A stretch of 64,000 nt of DNA from JABCYV01 sp963696025. Lineage in GTDB: Bacteria; Acidobacteriota; Terriglobia; Terriglobales; Acidobacteriaceae. This document shows positions 60,829 through 64,000 of this stretch, in pieces (the first letter of the stretch is position 1; each line of letters starts with the position of its first letter). Where the stretch lies: NCBI GenBank assembly GCA_963696025.1, contig CAVOII010000004.1:496001-560000 (forward strand), read 5' to 3'. Position numbers and translations under genes: made by a program. The notes under the pieces are model-generated. The model saw only the letters and a list, made by a program, of their open reading frames with translations, was not told the origin of the DNA and did not search any database.

Positions 60829-61981
60829 GGAGAGTCTGAATAAGGTCTCCCTTTCCACAGGAAGATAGAGTAGGTTGCGCCAGATGAGATCGACGACCAA
60901 ACAACAGAGGAGTCTGGCGACGATGAATGGTTTTGAGCGGTACACAAAAAAGACACGACGACAGGTATTTCTAGAAGAAATGGAACAAGTTGTCCCGTGG
61001 CGAGAAGTATGTGCGCTAATCGAACCCCATTATCCCAAGCCGGGGAATGGGCGCCCGCCGGTGGGAGTGGAGCGGATGCTGCGGATTTATTTTCTGCAAC
61101 AGTGGTTTAACCTGTCGGACCCGGCCGTGGAAGAGGCCCTGTATGACTCGCCGGTGATGCGGCAGTTCGTGGGGATCGATTTGGGGGAGGAACCGGGGCC
61201 GGACGAAACCACGGTGTGCAAGTTTCGGCATTTGCTGGAAGAACATCGACTTGGGGAAAAGATTCTGGGCACGGTCAATCTGCACTTGCAAGCCCGGGGA
61301 GTGGGCATCACCACCGGCACGATCGTGGACGCAACCATCCTGCACGCGCCCACGTCGACCAAGAACCGGGAGCAGCAGCGCGATCCGGAGATGCACCAGA
61401 CCAAGAAAGGTAACCAGTGGTACTTCGGGATGAAGGCCCATGTAGGAGTGGATAGCAAGACCAAGATCATCCATACGGCAGTAGCCACGCCGGCCCATGT
61501 GGCCGACTCGCGAGTGCTGCCCGATCTGTTGCACGGGGAAGAAACCCGGGTATGGGGTGATCAAGCTTATCGCGGACAAACTGAGGTTATCCAGGAGTGC
61601 GCACCCGGGGCGCAGGACCATACGCACCGTCGCTACCGCTATAAGAACGGGATTGACGAAGAGGAGCGGGCGAAGAATCGGACGAAATCGAGCGTGCGGT
61701 CAAAGGTCGAACACGTATTTCAGGTGATGAAGTTGAAATTTGGATTTGTGAAGCTGCGTTACCGAGGACTGAAGAAGAACGCGCATCAGCTGTTCGTGAT
61801 CTGCGGGTTGGTCAATCTGTTTCTCAGTCGTCAGAAGCTGCTGACAGCGAGCGCGTAGATGAAAGCCGGTTCGATGGGCGCAGGCGAAGGCAAAAAATCC
61901 AAATGGAAGGCTAGGTTATCAACCCACCATTCCTGAGGTACTAGACTTGCGCGGTCAGAAACTTACTTATTCAGAGAGTCC
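60829..61981 (+). mobile_element. IS5 family insertion sequence, complete
   Basis: The 1153-base element has ends GGAGAGTCTGAATAAG (60829-60844) and, read from the other side, GGACTCTCTGAATAAG, 13 of 16 identical. CTAG is duplicated at both sides. Removing the element and one CTAG joins CTCACT to CTAGAGCAA and restores the sedolisin reading frame (FLTLEQYH). One transposase gene fills most of it. Confidence 0.9.
60884..61858 (+). CDS. IS5 family transposase
   Basis: The ATG at 60884 gives 324 residues; a TTG nine bases earlier is also open. The N-terminal region has QVFLEEMEQVVPWREVCALI and GRPPVGVERMLRIYFLQQWF, usual for IS5. The DDE triad is complete: Asp in GTIVDATILHAP, Asp in VWGDQAYRGQTE and Glu in RSKVEHVFQVMKLKFGF. 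The frame has no break, so the element could still be active. It lies on the same strand as the host gene. Confidence 0.93.
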   Translation: MRSTTKQQRSLATMNGFERYTKKTRRQVFLEEMEQVVPWREVCALIEPHYPKPGNGRPPVGVERMLRIYFLQQWFNLSDPAVEEALYDSPVMRQFVGIDLGEEPGPDETTVCKFRHLLEEHRLGEKILGTVNLHLQARGVGITTGTIVDATILHAPTSTKNREQQRDPEMHQTKKGNQWYFGMKAHVGVDSKTKIIHTAVATPAHVADSRVLPDLLHGEETRVWGDQAYRGQTEVIQECAPGAQDHTHRRYRYKNGIDEEERAKNRTKSSVRSKVEHVFQVMKLKFGFVKLRYRGLKKNAHQLFVICGLVNLFLSRQKLLTASA

Positions 61982-61985
61982 CTAG
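61982..61985. repeat. Target-site duplication CTAG, right copy
   Basis: CTAG follows the right end of the IS5 element and matches 60825-60828. Confidence 0.85.
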
Positions 61986-63944
61986 AGCAATATCACGCGA
62001 ACTTCGCGCCGACGGCCCGGGAAGCAGCCGCGGTCCGGGACTTCCTCACAGCCCGTAATTTAAGCATCTCGTCGGTGGACAAAAATAACCACTACGTATC
62101 GGCGCAAGGGCGCGTCGCTGATGTTCAGAATGCCTTCAAGGTGCAGATCAACCGCTTCAGGATCAATGGAGAAATCCATCGGGCGAACCTGACTGAGCCG
62201 TCGATCGAAGGGCCTGCCGCCACTGTAGTGGCTGCCGTGCAGGGATTAAACGACCTTCGCTATCAGTCTTATGCGCGGCGGCCGATCAATCCTGATACGG
62301 GCGGCCCGGCTCGAGGCATCCCGCTCAAGTCAGCCGGCGGCGTGGGATCAAATGGACTGTTTTTTACCGCGGACTGTTTTGGCGGGCCGAAGACCGAGAC
62401 TTTCACCACCCCAGGTGGTGGTCCATCCGCCGTGTACACGGGCAATACCTACGGTTCAGGTATCGCTTCCGTTCCGCCCGGAGCTCCTCAGTGCGGCTAT
62501 GATGCTGCCGACATGCAAGCCATTTACGGCTTGGATACGGTCTATGCCAACGGCTTTGCTGGTACAGGCCAGACCATCGTGATTGTCGATGCATTTGGTT
62601 CGAATACGATTCTTACTGACGCCAACAAGTTTTCCAGACTGAATAAGTTGCCCGCGCTCAGGCTGGGCAAGAATTTCCAAATCGTCAAGCCCAATGGCAC
62701 GGCGACCTGCACTGCTAAGAACGGCTGTATCGGAGGAAACTGGCAATTCGAAACCACCCTCGATGTGGAATCGGCGCACAGCATCGCTCCAGCCGCCAAC
62801 ATTCTCCTGGTGCTGGCGGCGGACAACACCTTTACCAATATCGATATCGCAAATCTTTATGCGATCGACAATCTCGCGACGGGCAACGCACTCGCGGGCA
62901 ACGTCATCTCCAACAGTTTTGGACTTCCAGAGATAGTCTTCGTAGACCTTCAGCCGGGGACCCTCATAGTTGAAAACAACCTCGCAGAGACCGCTGCCGC
63001 TCTGGGCATTTCGCAGCAGGTTTCTACCGGCGACTCCGGCGATAACCTCGCATTAGATAAAGCGAATTTTGGTATTAATGCCACGTCTCCCGGATTCGCC
63101 GCCAGCTCCCCGTTTACCACGGCGCTGGGAGGTACCAGCACGTTCTTAGGTGCGGACCACACCGTCAAATTCCAGACCGGCTGGGGCCTCAACTTCACTC
63201 GAATCGCCAACCCCAACCCGAATCCTCCCGTGGTCCCGCCTCTCGGTTTTGGCTTCAATGGCGGAGCAGGGGGAGGGCCTAGCACCGTCTTCGCCAAACC
63301 ATCATTCCAGAAGGATTTGCCGGGTAGTTTTCGCCAGACCCCAGATATCTCCATGGTTGCGGATCCACAGACCGGACTAGAGCTCATCGTGACGCCTGAC
63401 AGCGTGCCGGGTCATCCGCAATTCGTCGAGGTATTTGGAGGCACCAGTCTCTCTGCCCCGATGTTCTCGGCCATGTGGGCGCTTGCCAACCAGGCGGCCG
63501 GCGGCGGGCCGCTAGGACAGGCCGCACCTCTGCTCTACAGCCTGCCTCCTAGCGCCATCAACGACGTGCGCCAGATCGGTTCCGCCAATAATGTGACGGG
63601 AGTTATTTCGATTCCCAATACGCCGCCGAAGCCGCCCACTATCATCCACGAAAGTGCGAAGGCTCTGGCAGCGCCATCCGCATGTGCGCTTCCACCATGT
63701 ACGCTGGGAAATACCACAAACTTTGTCAGCGCGCTCTTCCAAAGCTCTACTTCCACTCGTTGGGATGTGTTCGTCTTCGGGACAGACACGTCCCTCACCA
63801 CAGGTCCGGGGTGGGACAACGTGACGGGCTTGGGCACGCCGAATGGGTTGCCGTTCATCAATGCAGCCGTGGCAGCGGCGTCAGGAGGCGGTGGTGCTGC
63901 CGCTGCTCATTGAGCTGAGTTTGCATCTTTAGAATGGTTGATTA

Positions 63945-63975
63945 GGGTCGCCCCGTCGGGCGGCCCTCTTTTTTG
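63945..63975 (+). terminator. Rho-independent terminator of the sedolisin gene
   Basis: GGGTCGCCC (63945-63953), loop CGTC, GGGCGGCCC (63958-63966) with one G-T pair, then TCTTTTTT. It lies 32 bases after the stop codon. Confidence 0.85.
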
Positions 63976-64000
63976 TCCCTTGCTTCGTCGCTTTCCGCTG

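Larger units (their letters stand above)
60564..63913 (+). pseudogene. Sedolisin (S53, pro-kumamolisin type) protease, interrupted by IS5 and a stop
   Basis: AAGGAG precedes the ATG at 60564 by eight bases. The signal peptide MSIQKVATLLVIFTLIVAFG ends at LASA, and the next codon is TAA (60645-60647). The frame then continues with the activation domain (LSKPMTVTVWLKHHNQAAFD, YHHFLT) up to the insertion at 60828. After the element, EQYHANFAPTAREAAAV restarts in the same frame and leads into the catalytic domain: Glu and Asp in NWQFETTLDVESAHS (62750-62764), STGDSGDN, and Ser in GGTSLSAPMF (codon 63446-63448). The mature enzyme part is otherwise intact. Such enzymes are acid-active secreted endopeptidases. 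A separate frame from GTG 62075 could only give a protein without signal peptide. Confidence 0.88.

Noticed and set aside
61016..61627. Minus-strand frame of 203 codons inside the IS5 transposase
   Set aside because: Antisense shadow; the plus-strand transposase has its full DDE triad.

Overview
The window looks like a chromosomal segment of a soil-type Acidobacteriota (Terriglobia / Koribacter-like) genome. This is an inference from gene content: a tricorn-like S41 protease with a beta-propeller, Pkn-type kinases fused to TPR, sulfatase-modifying-factor or hydrolase modules, tandem MacB/FtsX-type permeases, a sedolisin (S53) protease, DinB/DUF1572 proteins, HemQ, and abundant GC-rich intergenic repeats. 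No rRNA, tRNA or CRISPR array was seen.

Layout. 1-7.7 kb: the 5' part of a family 2 glycosyltransferase, tricorn-like protease, Tat-exported amidase, ICMT-like methyltransferase and a ferritin-VIT1 (MbfA-like) iron transporter. 8.4-13.4 kb: two unknown genes, a DinB-like secreted protein, a frameshifted Coq4-like gene, a truncated membrane protein and an MFS transporter. 13.5-22.5 kb: a GT39-type membrane protein, two MacB-like permeases, a cupin-hemQ-AhpD-DUF1572 run, an alkyltransferase-like protein, two small transporters and a STAS protein. 22.6-25.7 kb: dnaX-ybaB-recR (replication and repair) with a palindromic repeat between ybaB and recR. 25.7-29.5 kb: a decay island with an intact IS110 transposase, a second IS110 remnant, a broken secreted-protein gene, a kinase/TPR tail remnant and a possible integrase remnant. 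29.5-35.4 kb: a TolB/TPR kinase and a reductase cluster (AKR, SDR, extended SDR) next to a divergent TetR regulator. 35.6-47.2 kb: secreted and outer-membrane proteins, an ExK-motif protein, an M48 protease, a four-part kinase fusion, a CHAD-HD protein and a HEAT/PilZ-like protein.

47.3-60.2 kb is the energy block, all on the minus strand: nuoA, two unrelated small genes, nuoC-D-H-J-K-L-M-N, then atpZ-atpI-atpB-atpE. Complex I pumps ions and the Fo genes encode the membrane sector of ATP synthase. nuoB, nuoE, nuoF, nuoG, nuoI and all F1 genes are absent from the window, so both complexes depend on genes elsewhere.

60.5-64.0 kb holds a sedolisin gene broken twice: an in-frame stop right after the signal peptide, and an IS5-family element with a CTAG target duplication whose removal restores the reading frame exactly.

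The most notable items are the kinase / FGE-like / alpha-beta hydrolase fusion, the IS5 disruption, the split nuo cluster, a c subunit with sodium-type residues and a signal-like presequence, and several families of short palindromic repeats. No complete, clearly new defence or biosynthetic system was recognised.
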